NCBI RefSeq assembly: GCF_011043735.1
Contig: NZ_JAAKGV010000002.1
Span: forward strand, 62,001-126,000
Direction of reading: 5' to 3'
DNA length: 64,000 nucleotides
Source: Methylobacterium sp. DB0501
GTDB taxonomy: Bacteria > Pseudomonadota > Alphaproteobacteria > Rhizobiales > Beijerinckiaceae
Shown: positions 28,718 to 38,471 of the stretch, piece by piece
Layout of the letters: the number at the start of each line of letters is the position of its first letter
Position numbering within the stretch: position 1 is the stretch's first letter
Translations under genes and position numbers: made by a program
Notes under the pieces: model-generated
The model's database searches: none
What the model saw: only the letters and a program-made list of their open reading frames with translations
Told to the model about the DNA's origin: nothing

Positions 28718-29671
28718 ATGCCTACTCTAGAAAAGTCTACTATCGCCTATACGTTCGCCGGCGAGACAGGGGCGAAAGACATGCAGGCGATCTCTCCCAG
28801 CGGAACGGACCTTTCCGCAGCCGGCCGGCGGGCCGTCGATTGGGCGGCACCACGGAAACAAGTCCTGAAGGGCAGGGCGGCGGTAAAATTCAATCCAGAA
28901 TTGATTATCAAATCCTTCAACACCTGGGCCTTCAAGCGCGAACAGCCCGGTAATCCCGAGCGCCTGGTGCCGATGGTCGAGGCGGCGGCGCGGGACGGGC
29001 GCCCGCTGGAATTCGTGCTCTACTGGGGCAAGGGCCCGCGCTCGGCGATCGCCGCGCCTGACCTCGCCTGCCTCGATTATCTCGGCCAGCTCGCCGAGCG
29101 GGTGCGCCAGGCCTACGGGCCGGGGGCGCTCATCCGGCTGATCTGCACCGACACCCACGCGTCCCTGAACGGGCATCCGGCCGAGGCAGTGGATGCCTAT
29201 TTCGGCGCCATCGATGCCGCGGCGCGGGCCCGCGGCTTCGCCACCATCCGGCTCAGCGACGTCGTCGCCTTCGGCCGCGAGGTCGGCGTGGACAAGGCCG
29301 AGGAGGAGCCCTCGGGCGAGATCCTGGCGAGCCTGATCGCCTGCGCGGCGAAGTGGTACCGCGGCGAGGGCTCCACCGAGCAGGGTGCCCTCGACTACCA
29401 CCGCATGAACATGATCGAGAAGCGCGCCGTGGCGGCGGCCTTCCCGGGAGCGGTGTTCGTCACGTTCAACGGCAGCGAGTTCCGCGACCTGTTCCCGGCC
29501 ACGATGCCGATCTTCTACATGTACTCCCTGCGCCGCGGGGTCGGGGTGAAGCCCTGGTTCATGGATGCCGATTTCGCGAGCGCCCGGCGCGAGGAGGCCG
29601 GGTCGAAGGAGGCTGCGCACCGGGAGGTCGGGGCGGCCGACGCCCGGCCGGCCGCGCAGCCGGTCGCCTGA
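28718..29671 (+). CDS. PvcA/DIT1 (isocyanide synthase)-like protein of unassigned function
   Basis: This protein has 317 residues from ATG 28718; TTG 28652 and ATG 28781 are alternative starts. Several blocks look conserved: SFNTWAFKREQP (N-terminal), FVLYWGKGPRSAI, YGPGALIRLICTDTHASLNG, KWYRGEGSTEQGALDYHRMN and FYMYSLRRGVGVKPWF. The order of a FVLxxxGKxP segment, then PGAxxxxxxDxHxxxNG and a C-terminal PW(F/H), recalls the isocyanide-synthase family, which converts the amino group of Tyr or Trp to an isonitrile. This is from memory; the similarity is weak, and the protein could be a distinct family with the same fold. The last 30 residues are Ala/Arg-rich filler. An EamA exporter follows 29 bp later, suggesting a secreted product. 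Confidence 0.4.
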   Translation: MPTLEKSTIAYTFAGETGAKDMQAISPSGTDLSAAGRRAVDWAAPRKQVLKGRAAVKFNPELIIKSFNTWAFKREQPGNPERLVPMVEAAARDGRPLEFVLYWGKGPRSAIAAPDLACLDYLGQLAERVRQAYGPGALIRLICTDTHASLNGHPAEAVDAYFGAIDAAARARGFATIRLSDVVAFGREVGVDKAEEEPSGEILASLIACAAKWYRGEGSTEQGALDYHRMNMIEKRAVAAAFPGAVFVTFNGSEFRDLFPATMPIFYMYSLRRGVGVKPWFMDADFASARREEAGSKEAAHREVGAADARPAAQPVA

Positions 29672-29700
29672 CCTCGACGCCCCCGCCGGAGATCGCCCCC

Positions 29701-30738
29701 ATGACGAGCGCCGCTCGCCCGCTTGATGCCGGCCGGCCGCCGGCGGAGGCCGCCCGCCCCGCCGACAACATCCCCCTCGGCATCGCGCTGATGATCGGCG
29801 CGACGATGCTGCTGACGCTGTCGAACGCGTTCTCGAAGCACCTCGTCGCGCATTATCCGGTCGGCGAGGTGATGTTCCTGCGCTCGTCGATCGCCTTCGG
29901 GCTGGTCTGCGCCTTCATGCTGCCGGCCACCGGGCTCGCGGTGTTCCGCACCCGGAAGCCCGGCGCCCACGTCGCCCGCGGCCTGTCGCAGGCGATCTCC
30001 CAGACGCTGACCGTGCTGGCGCTCGGGCTGATGCCGCTCGCCGGCGTCACGGCGATCGGCTTCTCGGCGCCGCTCTTCGCCGCCGTCGTGGCGATCCTCT
30101 GGCACAAGGAGGCCTCCGACCCGGTGCGCTGGGGCGTGCTGCTGGTGGGCTTCCTCGGCGTGCTGGTGGTGACCAATCCGGGAGCCGATTCGCTCCAGGT
30201 CGGGGCGCTGTTCGCGCTGGGCAACGCCGTGATGTACGGCACCGTCACGGTGGCGGTGCGGGGCATGGCCAAGACCGAGAAGGCCTCCACGCTGCTGATC
30301 TGGCAGATGGCCGTGATGGCGGCGGCGCATTCGCTGCTGCTGGTCTTCGGCTTCCGCTGGCCGAGCGGGTCCGACGCCGCCCTGTTCGGGCTGCTGGGCG
30401 CCTCGAATGTCGGCGCGCAGTATCTCTGGACCCGGGCGCTCGCCTCGGCGCCGGCCACCGCCGTGTCGCCGTTCTACTACCTGATGCTGGTCTGGGGGAT
30501 GGGGCTGGGCTACCTCGCCTTCGGCGAGGTCCCGACCCTGCACCTCGTCGTCGGCGGCGTGATCGTGGTGGCGGCCGGCGCCCTGCTCCTCTGGCACGAG
30601 ACCTGGGCCCGCCGGACCGGGGAGCGCCGGACCGCGCCGCGCCGGCGCGACGCCGCGCCCTCGCGGCTCGCCCGCCCGGCGGCCGTACGCCTGCACCGGC
30701 CCGAAACCCTCAGCCTGTCGCGGGATCACGCGGCTTAG
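29701..30738 (+). CDS. EamA/DMT-family transporter
   Basis: This is a 345-residue membrane protein with two EamA repeats (about 25-155 and 170-300) and roughly ten hydrophobic helices. LSNAFSKHLVAHYPVGEVMFLRS and the RALASAPATAVSPFYYLMLVWG segments are typical. Most relatives export metabolites; some import. The start has GGAG 9 bp upstream. It follows the PvcA-like gene by 29 bp and is probably co-transcribed, making export of that enzyme's product the natural hypothesis. The C-terminal 40 residues are basic and variable. Confidence 0.85.
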   Translation: MTSAARPLDAGRPPAEAARPADNIPLGIALMIGATMLLTLSNAFSKHLVAHYPVGEVMFLRSSIAFGLVCAFMLPATGLAVFRTRKPGAHVARGLSQAISQTLTVLALGLMPLAGVTAIGFSAPLFAAVVAILWHKEASDPVRWGVLLVGFLGVLVVTNPGADSLQVGALFALGNAVMYGTVTVAVRGMAKTEKASTLLIWQMAVMAAAHSLLLVFGFRWPSGSDAALFGLLGASNVGAQYLWTRALASAPATAVSPFYYLMLVWGMGLGYLAFGEVPTLHLVVGGVIVVAAGALLLWHETWARRTGERRTAPRRRDAAPSRLARPAAVRLHRPETLSLSRDHAA

Positions 30739-30955
30739 CAGCTTGGCCGGCAGGAACACGAACCGCAGCAGGCACAGCTCGCCGCTGTCGAACCAGGGGG
30801 CGAACAGCCTTCCTTCGAGGCCGACCGGTCTTCGACCGGCCGGCACCTCAGGTTGAGGTCGCGGGTGGGGGAGCGTGATCGTTGCGGACGCCGTGCCACG
30901 TGGCGGCCCATGACGTGGCCATCACGGGACCGAACATCACCCCCCACCGGTGTCT

Positions 30956-33244
30956 CTACGCCGCCAGCGTCTTGGCCCGCCGGTCCTCCGCGCGCCAGCG
31001 CGCGATGAGCGCCCTTGCCTCCTCGGCCGGGACGGGGCGGCCGAACAGGTAGCCCTGGACCTCGTCGCAGCCGAGCAGCGCCAGGACCCGGTGCTGCTCG
31101 GCGGTCTCGATGCCCTCGGCGGTGGTGCGCATGCCGAGCACCCGGGCGATGTCGATGACGGCGCGGACGATCGCGGCGTTCTGCGCGCCCGCGCCGAGCC
31201 CCGTGACGAAGCTGCGGTCGATCTTGATGCGGTCGAACGGGAAGCTCCTCAGGTAGTTGAGCGAGGAGTAGCCGGTGCCGAAATCGTCCATCGCGACGTG
31301 CAGGCCGAGCGCCTTGAGGTCGCGCAGGATGGCCAGCGTCGCCTCGCCGCTGTCGAGCAGCATCTGCTCGGTGATCTCGAGTTCGAGGCGGTGGGCCGGC
31401 AGGCCGGTGCGGGCCAGCACCCCGCGCACCATCCCGACGAGGTCGGGACCGGAGAACTGCACCGGCGACAGGTTGACGGCGATCTTCAGCCGCTCGGGCC
31501 AGGTCGCGGCCTGGCGGCAGGCCTCGGTCAGCGACCACTCGCCGATGGCGTGGATCAGGCCGCATTCCTCGGCGATCGAGATGAACAGCGAGGGCGGTAC
31601 GTTGCCCCGCACCGGGTGGCACCAGCGCGCCAGGGCCTCGAACCCGGCGATCTCGCCGGTCTTGAGCATGACCGAGGGCTGGTAGTGCAGCTCCAGCTCG
31701 CCGCGCTCGATCGCCCGGCGCAGGTCGGCCTCGAGCTGGCGCCGCTCCTCCAGCCCCTCGCTCATCCGGCGGTCGTAGAACAGGAAGGTGCCGCGCTTGC
31801 CCGCCTTCACGGCGTAGAGCGCGAGGTCGGCGGCGATCAGGATGTCGTCGGCGGTGCCGCCGTCGGCCGGCCCGACGGCGATGCCGATGCTGACGCTCGA
31901 CCGGATCTGGTGGCTGCCGATCTCGAAGGGCGGCAGCACCGCCTCGGCGATGCGGCGGGCGAGGGCCTCCAGGCGGGCCCGGTCGCCGGCCCGCGGGACC
32001 ATCAGGGCGAACTCGTCGCCGCCGAGGCGCGCCAGCACCTCGCCGGGCTCGAGCACGGCGGCGAGCCGGTCGCCCACCGCCTGGAGCAGGTGGTCGCCGA
32101 CCTTGTGCCCGAGGGTGTCGTTGACGAGCTTGAAGCGGTCGAGGTCGAGGAACATCACCGCGTAGGGTGCGTCCGGCGTGGCCCGGGCAGCCTCCGCCCG
32201 TTCCTCGAGGGAGGAGCGGAACACCCGGCGGTTCGGCAGGTCGGTCAGGGGATCGCGGGAGGCCAGCCGCACCACCCGGGCCTCGGCCTCGGAGCGCTTG
32301 GCCTCGATGCGCAGGAGCTTCTCGACCGCGATCCCGACCAGGAGCGTCAGCAGGGCCGCCACCACGGCGTCGATCCGCAGGGTGGCGCGGGCCTCCCTGT
32401 AGATCTCGGCTTCCGGCACGCTCACGCTCACCCACAGGGGATGCTCGCGCACCTTGCGGATCGTCACCAGCCGGGTCTCGCCCGCGTCGGGCATCTCGAG
32501 GGTGAAGGTGCCGGAGCGGCCGGAGCGGATCTTGGCGAAGGTCTCGGTGCGGCCGAGATCGGCGCCGACCCCGAACCCGCCGCCGGCGCCGCCGCTGGAG
32601 CGCACCACCCCGTCGCTGCCGATGAGCGAGATCGCCGCCGGGGTGCCAAGGTCGATCTTGTCGTAGAACTGGGTCAGGTGGCTCGGATTCAGCGAGGCCA
32701 CCACCACGCCGCCGAAGCCGCCGTCCGGACCGCGGAAGCGGCGGCTGATCTGTACCGAGATCCGGCCGCTCGCCCGCCCGATCACCGGGCGGCTGATGTA
32801 GAGGGTGTCCTCGGGGCTCTCGACATGGATGCGGAAATGGTCTCGGTCGCTCAGGTCGGTCGCCGGCGGCGGCTGCGGCCCGGCATTGGTCGCCCGCATC
32901 ACCCCGTCCGGCCCGATGATCGCCACCTGCACGATGATCTCGCTCAGGAGATCGGTGGTGTTGACGATCGTGGCGTAATCCTCCCGGCCGGCGCGGTTCT
33001 CGATGCTGCGCCGCATGTACAACAGCGACTTGTCGATCTCGCCGATCGAGCGCAGGACGTTCTCCTCGAACACCATCGCGAAATTGTGGGTGGTGCGCTC
33101 GGAATCCTGGAGGGCATCGCGGACGTCGCTCTCGTGCTTGACCGCGACGCCGCCCCACAGGAGTACGACCACGATCAGGCCGAGGATCACCGGCCCGCGG
33201 CGCTCGGCCAGGAATCTTGGAAACTGCTTGAGGTACAAGGCCAT
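30956..33244 (-). CDS. Membrane-bound GGDEF-EAL cyclic-di-GMP protein with extracytoplasmic sensor
   Basis: The 762-residue protein has a transmembrane helix at 18-36, a periplasmic dCache-like sensor (about 37-285), a second membrane helix (about 290-310), a GGDEF domain with intact GGDEF at 408-412 and an EAL domain with EAL at 536-538 and DDFGTGYSS near 650. No RxxD inhibitory site precedes the GGDEF. Both active sites look complete, so it could make or degrade cyclic-di-GMP; many such proteins have one dominant activity. Being bound to the membrane with a sensor, it probably ties a periplasmic signal to motility or biofilm. It is a single gene. Confidence 0.92.
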   Translation of the reverse strand: MALYLKQFPRFLAERRGPVILGLIVVVLLWGGVAVKHESDVRDALQDSERTTHNFAMVFEENVLRSIGEIDKSLLYMRRSIENRAGREDYATIVNTTDLLSEIIVQVAIIGPDGVMRATNAGPQPPPATDLSDRDHFRIHVESPEDTLYISRPVIGRASGRISVQISRRFRGPDGGFGGVVVASLNPSHLTQFYDKIDLGTPAAISLIGSDGVVRSSGGAGGGFGVGADLGRTETFAKIRSGRSGTFTLEMPDAGETRLVTIRKVREHPLWVSVSVPEAEIYREARATLRIDAVVAALLTLLVGIAVEKLLRIEAKRSEAEARVVRLASRDPLTDLPNRRVFRSSLEERAEAARATPDAPYAVMFLDLDRFKLVNDTLGHKVGDHLLQAVGDRLAAVLEPGEVLARLGGDEFALMVPRAGDRARLEALARRIAEAVLPPFEIGSHQIRSSVSIGIAVGPADGGTADDILIAADLALYAVKAGKRGTFLFYDRRMSEGLEERRQLEADLRRAIERGELELHYQPSVMLKTGEIAGFEALARWCHPVRGNVPPSLFISIAEECGLIHAIGEWSLTEACRQAATWPERLKIAVNLSPVQFSGPDLVGMVRGVLARTGLPAHRLELEITEQMLLDSGEATLAILRDLKALGLHVAMDDFGTGYSSLNYLRSFPFDRIKIDRSFVTGLGAGAQNAAIVRAVIDIARVLGMRTTAEGIETAEQHRVLALLGCDEVQGYLFGRPVPAEEARALIARWRAEDRRAKTLAA

Positions 33245-34333
33245 TCCCGGCTCGTCCGACCGCTTCGATCGCTAGAGTATGCACACCGAAAGTTATCGGT
33301 ATCTGAATGGCGCGGCCCGATTCCGATGTTTTCGCATGCTGTCACAGCGACATAGCTTGGCAGGACGGCATCTCGACTGTGGTGTTGCTTGGTCGATCAG
33401 GTTGTTTTTTGGCTGTATAGCCTGGTCGAACAGCCGATCTGTCGGCGTAGCGACGGTCTTCCATCGGTCGAGCCGTCGGGCGACGAAAGTCGATAGCGGG
33501 AAACACAACCGATGGTAGTGAAAACTGCAGTGCCATCATCGGCGTTGCAGGTCGAGCCGGCGCCGCGTCGGGCCCGCCACGTCTATGTTCCGCCGCCGCA
33601 ATGTAGTCGATCGCGCTCGATGCCATTCCCTGATCTGCGTCTCGGACCTGTCGTTCCGCGGCCTCGCGGCCGCCTATCCGGCTGCCGTCTTCACATGGGC
33701 ATCGGCGAGAAGATCCAGCGTATTCGATTGACTTCAATTCGTTCTTGAAATGAAGCGGGGCAGACGGATACGTATCCGGATGGTGCGGTCCGATCGACAT
33801 CTGCCCGCCTCATTCGCGATCTGGCTCCTGACACTTGTCGACGGCGCGCGGCCGGAGCCGGCGGATCACGGATCATCGGTCGGCAAGGTCGTCCTCACGC
33901 TGCTCCCGGCCGGATTCCCCCGCCGCGGCGGCCTCGGCGGCACCAGCCGAGCACGCCGCCACCGCTTCAGCCGCGTGACCGGACCCTTCAGCCTCGGGCC
34001 CCGCATCGGAACGTGACAGGCGGGCTCGACCGAGCGCGAAGGCGCGCCGCTCACGGTCGCGGGGGCAGCCATGGCATCGGGCGAGCCCTCTCCCGACCCG
34101 AGCCGGGCATGCCCGACCTGGGTACGTGGACGCGGAATTCGGGCGAGCCCGAGCTCCGTGGGGGAGGTGGTTCGGGCATGGCTCGCGCCACGCCCTGCAC
34201 GATGCCCCCGCTTTCTCAACCACACCGCGCGATCCGCATCGACGCCGCCGCGCACCCCTGACATACAGGGCCGCGAGCCGGCCCGGCTGGGCTGCTAACA
34301 AGATCTGACAAAAACTCCCTGGGAGGTTCTCTG
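33245..34333. other. About 1.1 kb without a confident gene
   Basis: The first 300 bp (33285-33540) are distinctly less GC-rich than the genome average. They have several short open frames on both strands without ribosome sites or family resemblance. The rest is GC-rich and full of Arg/Pro shadows. The last 40 bp contain CTGGGAGG, the ribosome site of the next gene. It may hold long promoter regions or a decayed gene. Confidence 0.5.
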
Positions 34334-35539
34334 ATGCCGTTCCGCTGTTGGGCCGCCGGCCTCGCCCTGTCGCTGCTCGCCGGCACCTCCGCATTCGCGC
34401 AGGATGCCAAGGCGCCGATCAGGATCGGGGTGCTCAGCGACATGAGCGGGCCCTTCGCCGACCAGGCGGGCACCGGCTCGGTGATCGCGGCGCAGCTCGC
34501 CGTCGAGGATTTCGCCAAGGAGGCCGGCGAGCTGAAGGTCGAGGTCGTTTCGGCCGACCACCAGAACAAGCCCGATATCGGGCTCGCCACCGCCCGCCGC
34601 TGGCTCGACCAGGAGGGCGTCTCGACCATCGTCGACCTGCCGAACTCGGCGGTGGCGCTGGCGGTGTCGAACCTGATGCGCGAGCGGCACCGGGTGGCGC
34701 TGGCGTCCAGCGCGCTGACCTCCGACCTCACCGGCAAGGCCTGCGCGCCGACCACCGTGCAGTGGGTCTCGGATACCTGGGCGCAGGGATCGGCCACCGC
34801 GCGGGCCATCGCCGGCCGCGGCGGCAAGTCGTGGTACTTCGTCACCGTCGATTACGCCCTCGGCCACGCGCTCGAGCGCGACGCCACCGTGGCGCTCAAG
34901 GCCGCCGGCGGCACCGTGAAGGGATCGAGCAAGCATCCGCTCAATGCCGGCGACTTCGCCTCGCCGCTGCTCTCGGCGCAGGGCTCGGGCGCCCAGGTGC
35001 TGGCTCTGGCCGATACGGGGGCCGACATGATCAACGCCGTCAAGCAGGCGGCGGAGTTCGGGGTGATGCCCGAGATGCGGCTCGCCGCCCTGTTCGTGCA
35101 GCTCTCCGACATCCACGCGCTGGGCCTCAAGGCGGCGCAGGGGCTGCAACTCGCCAGCGCCTTCTACTGGGACCGCACCGACGGCACCCGCGCCTTCGCC
35201 AAGCGCTTTGCCGAGCGGATGAACGGCCGGATGCCGACCGAGAACCATGCCGGCGTCTATTCCTCGACGCTCGCCTACCTGCGGGCGGTGCGCGACACCG
35301 GCACGATCGAGGGCGAGAAGGTGGTCGCCGCGATGCGCGAGAAGCCGATCAACGATCCGCTCTTCGGTACCGTCACGGTGCGCCAGGACGGCCGGGCGGT
35401 GCACGACCTGTTCCTGTTCGAGGTGAAGGCCCCGGCCGACAGCAAGGGTGCGTACGACTACTACAAGCTCCTCGACACCGTGCCGGGCGACCAGGCCTTC
35501 CGGCCGATGGCCGACGGCGGCTGCCCGCTGGTGAAGTAG
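34334..35539 (+). CDS. Branched-chain amino-acid ABC transporter-type substrate-binding protein
   Basis: This is a 401-residue periplasmic binding protein with a signal peptide (CWAAGLALSLLAGTSAFAQ). The mature part starts KAPIRIGVLSDMSGPFADQAGTG and has the two-lobed LivJ/LivK fold: VEVVSADHQNKPDIGLATARR, then IVDLPNSAVALAVSNLM and the domain-two segment SWYFVTVDYALGHALER. No permease or ATPase genes are nearby, so it is an orphan that may serve another transporter or as a sensor partner. The ligand is unknown. GGGAGG precedes the ATG at normal spacing. Confidence 0.88.
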   Translation: MPFRCWAAGLALSLLAGTSAFAQDAKAPIRIGVLSDMSGPFADQAGTGSVIAAQLAVEDFAKEAGELKVEVVSADHQNKPDIGLATARRWLDQEGVSTIVDLPNSAVALAVSNLMRERHRVALASSALTSDLTGKACAPTTVQWVSDTWAQGSATARAIAGRGGKSWYFVTVDYALGHALERDATVALKAAGGTVKGSSKHPLNAGDFASPLLSAQGSGAQVLALADTGADMINAVKQAAEFGVMPEMRLAALFVQLSDIHALGLKAAQGLQLASAFYWDRTDGTRAFAKRFAERMNGRMPTENHAGVYSSTLAYLRAVRDTGTIEGEKVVAAMREKPINDPLFGTVTVRQDGRAVHDLFLFEVKAPADSKGAYDYYKLLDTVPGDQAFRPMADGGCPLVK

Positions 35540-35604
35540 ACCGGCCGCTCGACATCGGCGGGACCTGCTCCAGATCGGGTGTCATCACCTGTGAGGCCCC
35601 GCCC

Positions 35605-36432
35605 ATGTCCGACGCGTTCCTGACCCTCAACGAAGGGAAGCGCATCCCGCAGCTCGGCTTCGGGGTGTGGCGGCTCGAGAACGACGAGGCCCCGGCGGTG
35701 GTCGGGGCCGCCCTGGAGGCCGGCTACCGGCTGATCGACACCGCGGCGATGTACGGCAACGAGGCCGGGATCGGTCGCGCCGTCGCCGCCTCCGGCCTGC
35801 CCCGGGACGACGTCTTCGTCGCCACCAAGGTCTGGAACGACCGCCACGGCTACGACGAGACCCTGCGGGCCTGCGAGGAATCCCTGGGGCGCCTCGGCCT
35901 CGACTACGTCGACCTCTACTTCGTCCACTGGCCGGTGCCGCAGCGCGGTGCCTATGTCGACACCTGGCGCGCCCTGATGCGCCTGCGCGAGGACGGCCGC
36001 GCCCGCTCGATCGGCGTCTGCAACTTCACGGTCGAGCACCTGAAGCGCGTCGTCGACGCCACCGGCTCGACGCCCTCGGTCAACCAGGTCGAGCTGCATC
36101 CGCGCTTCCAGCAGGGCGCCTTGCGCCGCTTCCACGAGGAGGCGGGGATCGTCACCGAGGCCTGGGCGCCGCTCGGCCGCGGCGGCCTGCTCGACGATCC
36201 CGTGATCCGGGCGATCGCCGGGAAGCACGGCCGCACCCCGGCCCAGGTCGTGCTGCGCTGGCACCTCGATCTCGGCAACGTGGCGATCCCGAAATCGGCC
36301 AACCCGGCCCGCATCCGCGAGAACCGCGAGGTCTCAGGCTTCACCCTCGACGACGAGGATCGTGCCCGGATCGAGGCTCTCGACGACCCGGCGGGGCGGA
36401 TGGGGCCGGATCCGGAGACCTTCGGGGCGTGA
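35605..36432 (+). CDS. Aldo/keto reductase
   Basis: This 275-residue NADPH-dependent oxidoreductase has the TIM-barrel fold. Asp49 and Tyr54 ([11 protein letters not shown]), Lys75 (ATKVWND) and His104 (YFVHWPVP) supply the catalytic tetrad of the AKR family. [16 protein letters not shown] is the cofactor-binding segment. It resembles the 2,5-diketo-D-gluconate reductase/methylglyoxal-reducing branch (AKR5-like). It is 65 bp after the binding-protein gene and may be separately expressed. The substrate is undetermined. Confidence 0.92.
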   Translation: MSDAFLTLNEGKRIPQLGFGVWRLENDEAPAVVGAALEAGYRLIDTAAMYGNEAGIGRAVAASGLPRDDVFVATKVWNDRHGYDETLRACEESLGRLGLDYVDLYFVHWPVPQRGAYVDTWRALMRLREDGRARSIGVCNFTVEHLKRVVDATGSTPSVNQVELHPRFQQGALRRFHEEAGIVTEAWAPLGRGGLLDDPVIRAIAGKHGRTPAQVVLRWHLDLGNVAIPKSANPARIRENREVSGFTLDDEDRARIEALDDPAGRMGPDPETFGA

Positions 36433-36505
36433 ACCCGGCTTGCTCGGCGGCGGCGGCGCAGCTTACGCTCCCGGCCCCGCCGATCCGTGTTGCGAGAGAC
36501 AGACC

Positions 36506-36943
36506 TTGAGCGGCCGCACGCCCCCCGAGACCCGCGCCGCCTACCGGCGCTTCGTGCCGATCACCACCCGCTGGGCCGACAACGACGTCTACGGCCACGT
36601 CAACAACGTGGTCTATTACGCCTTCTTCGACACCGCAGTGAACAGCGTGCTGATCGCCGAGGGCGCCCTCGAGATCGCGACGAGCCCGGTGATCGGCCTC
36701 GTGGTCGAGACCGGGTGCCGCTACTTCCGCTCGATGGCGTTTCCCGACCGGGTGAGCGCCGGGATCCGGGTCGCGCATCGCGGCACGTCGAGCGTGCGCT
36801 ACGAGGTCGGGCTGTTCCGCAACGACGAGGACGAGGCCGCGGCGCAGGGCCACTTCGTCCACGTCTATGTCGACCGGGCGACGCAGCGCCCGGTGCCGCT
36901 GCCCGACGCCCTGCGGCGGGTGCTGGAGCCCCTGGCCGTATGA
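36506..36943 (+). CDS. Hotdog-fold acyl-CoA thioesterase (4HBT family)
   Basis: This 145-residue protein is read from TTG 36506 ([13 protein letters not shown]). The motif [26 protein letters not shown] contains the catalytic-type Asp and the DxxGHVNN helix of the 4-hydroxybenzoyl-CoA thioesterase family, followed by [18 protein letters not shown]. It hydrolyses an acyl-CoA whose identity is not predictable. No good ATG exists upstream in frame; the TTG start is chosen because the earlier frame runs into unrelated Arg/Gly sequence. Its stop overlaps the next gene by 4 bp. Confidence 0.85.
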   Translation: MSGRTPPETRAAYRRFVPITTRWADNDVYGHVNNVVYYAFFDTAVNSVLIAEGALEIATSPVIGLVVETGCRYFRSMAFPDRVSAGIRVAHRGTSSVRYEVGLFRNDEDEAAAQGHFVHVYVDRATQRPVPLPDALRRVLEPLAV

Positions 36944-37341
36944 GCGGCGAGACCGACCTGGAAAAACTCCTCGCCGGAATGCGGCCGGATCTGCGGCCCG
37001 GGACCTACGTCTTCGCCACCGTCCAGGACGGGACGGTGCCGGCAGGCGTCGTCCCCGTCATGAGCTTTCGCGAGGCGGAAGGGACGACCATGATCCTGTC
37101 CGGGGCGGAGGCCGCCCGCGCCGGCCTGCCGGGGGAGTTCCCGTGCCGCTGGATCACCCTCGCGGTGCATTCCGCGCTCGGCGCCGTCGGTTTCCTCGCC
37201 GCGGTGACGGCCCGCCTCGCGGAACGGGGCATCGCCGTCAACGCCGTCTCGGCCTTCCACCACGACCACCTGTTCGTGCCGGTCGCGCGGGCCGAGGAGG
37301 CGATGGAGGTGCTGCGGGGGCTCGCCGGCGACGGCGCGTGA
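36940..37341 (+). CDS. ACT-domain protein (DUF2241/ACT_3 type)
   Basis: The 133-residue protein begins [25 protein letters not shown] and contains two ACT-like modules: VFATVQDG to [14 protein letters not shown], and [34 protein letters not shown] to [11 protein letters not shown] domains bind amino acids and regulate metabolism; this short stand-alone family has no proven ligand. The ATG overlaps the thioesterase TGA, indicating coupled translation. Confidence 0.85.
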   Translation: MSGETDLEKLLAGMRPDLRPGTYVFATVQDGTVPAGVVPVMSFREAEGTTMILSGAEAARAGLPGEFPCRWITLAVHSALGAVGFLAAVTARLAERGIAVNAVSAFHHDHLFVPVARAEEAMEVLRGLAGDGA

Positions 37342-37443
37342 GGCCGGCCTCCACCCGCCACGAAGGCACCGTTCGCCCCTTACGGCTTGTTGCGTCCCCC
37401 TCCGCCGCCCAGGCTGCGGGCATCCCGACCGGAGGACCCGCCC

Positions 37444-37686
37444 ATGCCGCCGCGCATCTCGCCGCCCATGTCACCGCCCGTGTCACCGCCCACGCCGCTC
37501 AGCCCCGGAGGTCCGGGCCCGCTCGGGCTCGTCGCCCTCGCCCTGGCGATCCTGGCCGCCGGGCTTCTCCTCGAAGGGCATCCGGTCGATGCCTCGGTCT
37601 CTCCGCGGATCGCGCAGCCCGGGGCGGCCGGCCGCCCGCTGCCGAGCTCGGAGACGATGCTCCGGGACATGGCCGGCCGCGACTGA
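37444..37686 (+). CDS. Small Pro-rich single-span membrane protein
   Basis: This is an 80-residue hypothetical protein. It has a Pro/Ser-rich N-terminus (MPPRISPPMSPPVSPP), a membrane segment (PLGLVALALAILAAGLLLEG) and a short soluble tail ending RDMAGRD. It ends 13 bp before the TauE start. No family is recognised. Low complexity makes the coding call uncertain, though the hydrophobic segment and closeness to the transporter favour it. Confidence 0.45.
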   Translation: MPPRISPPMSPPVSPPTPLSPGGPGPLGLVALALAILAAGLLLEGHPVDASVSPRIAQPGAAGRPLPSSETMLRDMAGRD

Positions 37687-37699
37687 ACGGGACCCGCAC

Positions 37700-38464
37700 G
37701 TGACCGATTTCCTCTCCGGGGGCTTCGGCCCGTTCGGCTGGGCGGTGATCCTCGCCACGTTCCTGCTCGCCGGCTTCGTCAAGGGCGTGATCGGCCTCGG
37801 CCTGCCGACGGTGGCGGTGGGGCTCCTCGCCACCGTGATGGCGCCCGCGCACGCCGCGGCCCTGCTGATCGTGCCCTCCTTCGTCACCAACATCTGGCAG
37901 CTGCTCGCCGGCCCGGGCGTCGGAGCCCTTACGCGGCGGCTCTGGCCGATGATGGCGGCCATCGCCGCCGGCACCGTGGCGAGCGCCGGGCTGATCGCCG
38001 GCGCGACGGGGCGGGGGCCGGCGGGCGCCCTCGGCCTCGCCCTGGTAGCCTATGCCGCGACCGGGCTCGCCGGCCTCTCCCTGCGGGTGCCGGCCCGGGC
38101 CGAGCCGTGGCTGTCGCCCCTCGTCGGGCTCGCCACCGGCCTCGTCACCGGGGCGACCGGGGTCTTCGTCATCCCGGCGGTGCCCTACCTCCAGGCGCTG
38201 AATCTCGGCCGGGACGACCTGATCCAGGCCCTCGGCCTGTCCTTCACGGTCTCGACGGTGGCGCTTGCCGCCGGCCTCGCCCGGGAGGGGGCGCTGCCGC
38301 TCGCGGCCGGGGCCGCCTCCCTGGTCGCCCTGGCGCCGGCGCTCCTCGGCATGGCCGCCGGGCAATGGCTGCGCGGCCGGGTCTCCGCCCAGACCTTCCG
38401 GCGCGCCTTCCTCGTCGGCCTGCTGCTGCTCGGCGCCCACCTCGCCGTGCGGCTGTGGCTGTGA
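37700..38464 (+). CDS. TauE/SafE-family sulfite or organic-anion exporter
   Basis: This is a 254-residue inner-membrane protein with about eight helices. GTG 37700 starts VTDFLSGGFGPFGWAVILAT. FVKGVIGLGLPTVAVGLLAT near residue 30 and GLATGLVTGATGVFVIPAVPYLQAL near 140 are the paired conserved motifs of TauE/SafE proteins. Members export sulfite, sulfoacetate or similar anions; no sulfonate genes are nearby to identify the substrate. It runs rightward, converging on the Arg/Ala-rich gene on the other strand. Confidence 0.85.
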   Translation: MTDFLSGGFGPFGWAVILATFLLAGFVKGVIGLGLPTVAVGLLATVMAPAHAAALLIVPSFVTNIWQLLAGPGVGALTRRLWPMMAAIAAGTVASAGLIAGATGRGPAGALGLALVAYAATGLAGLSLRVPARAEPWLSPLVGLATGLVTGATGVFVIPAVPYLQALNLGRDDLIQALGLSFTVSTVALAAGLAREGALPLAAGAASLVALAPALLGMAAGQWLRGRVSAQTFRRAFLVGLLLLGAHLAVRLWL

Positions 38465-38471
38465 GCTGCGC

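Noticed and set aside
29515..30846. 443-codon leftward frame antisense to the EamA transporter
   Set aside because: His/Gln/Arg-rich shadow; the transporter's helices and start on the plus strand are clear.
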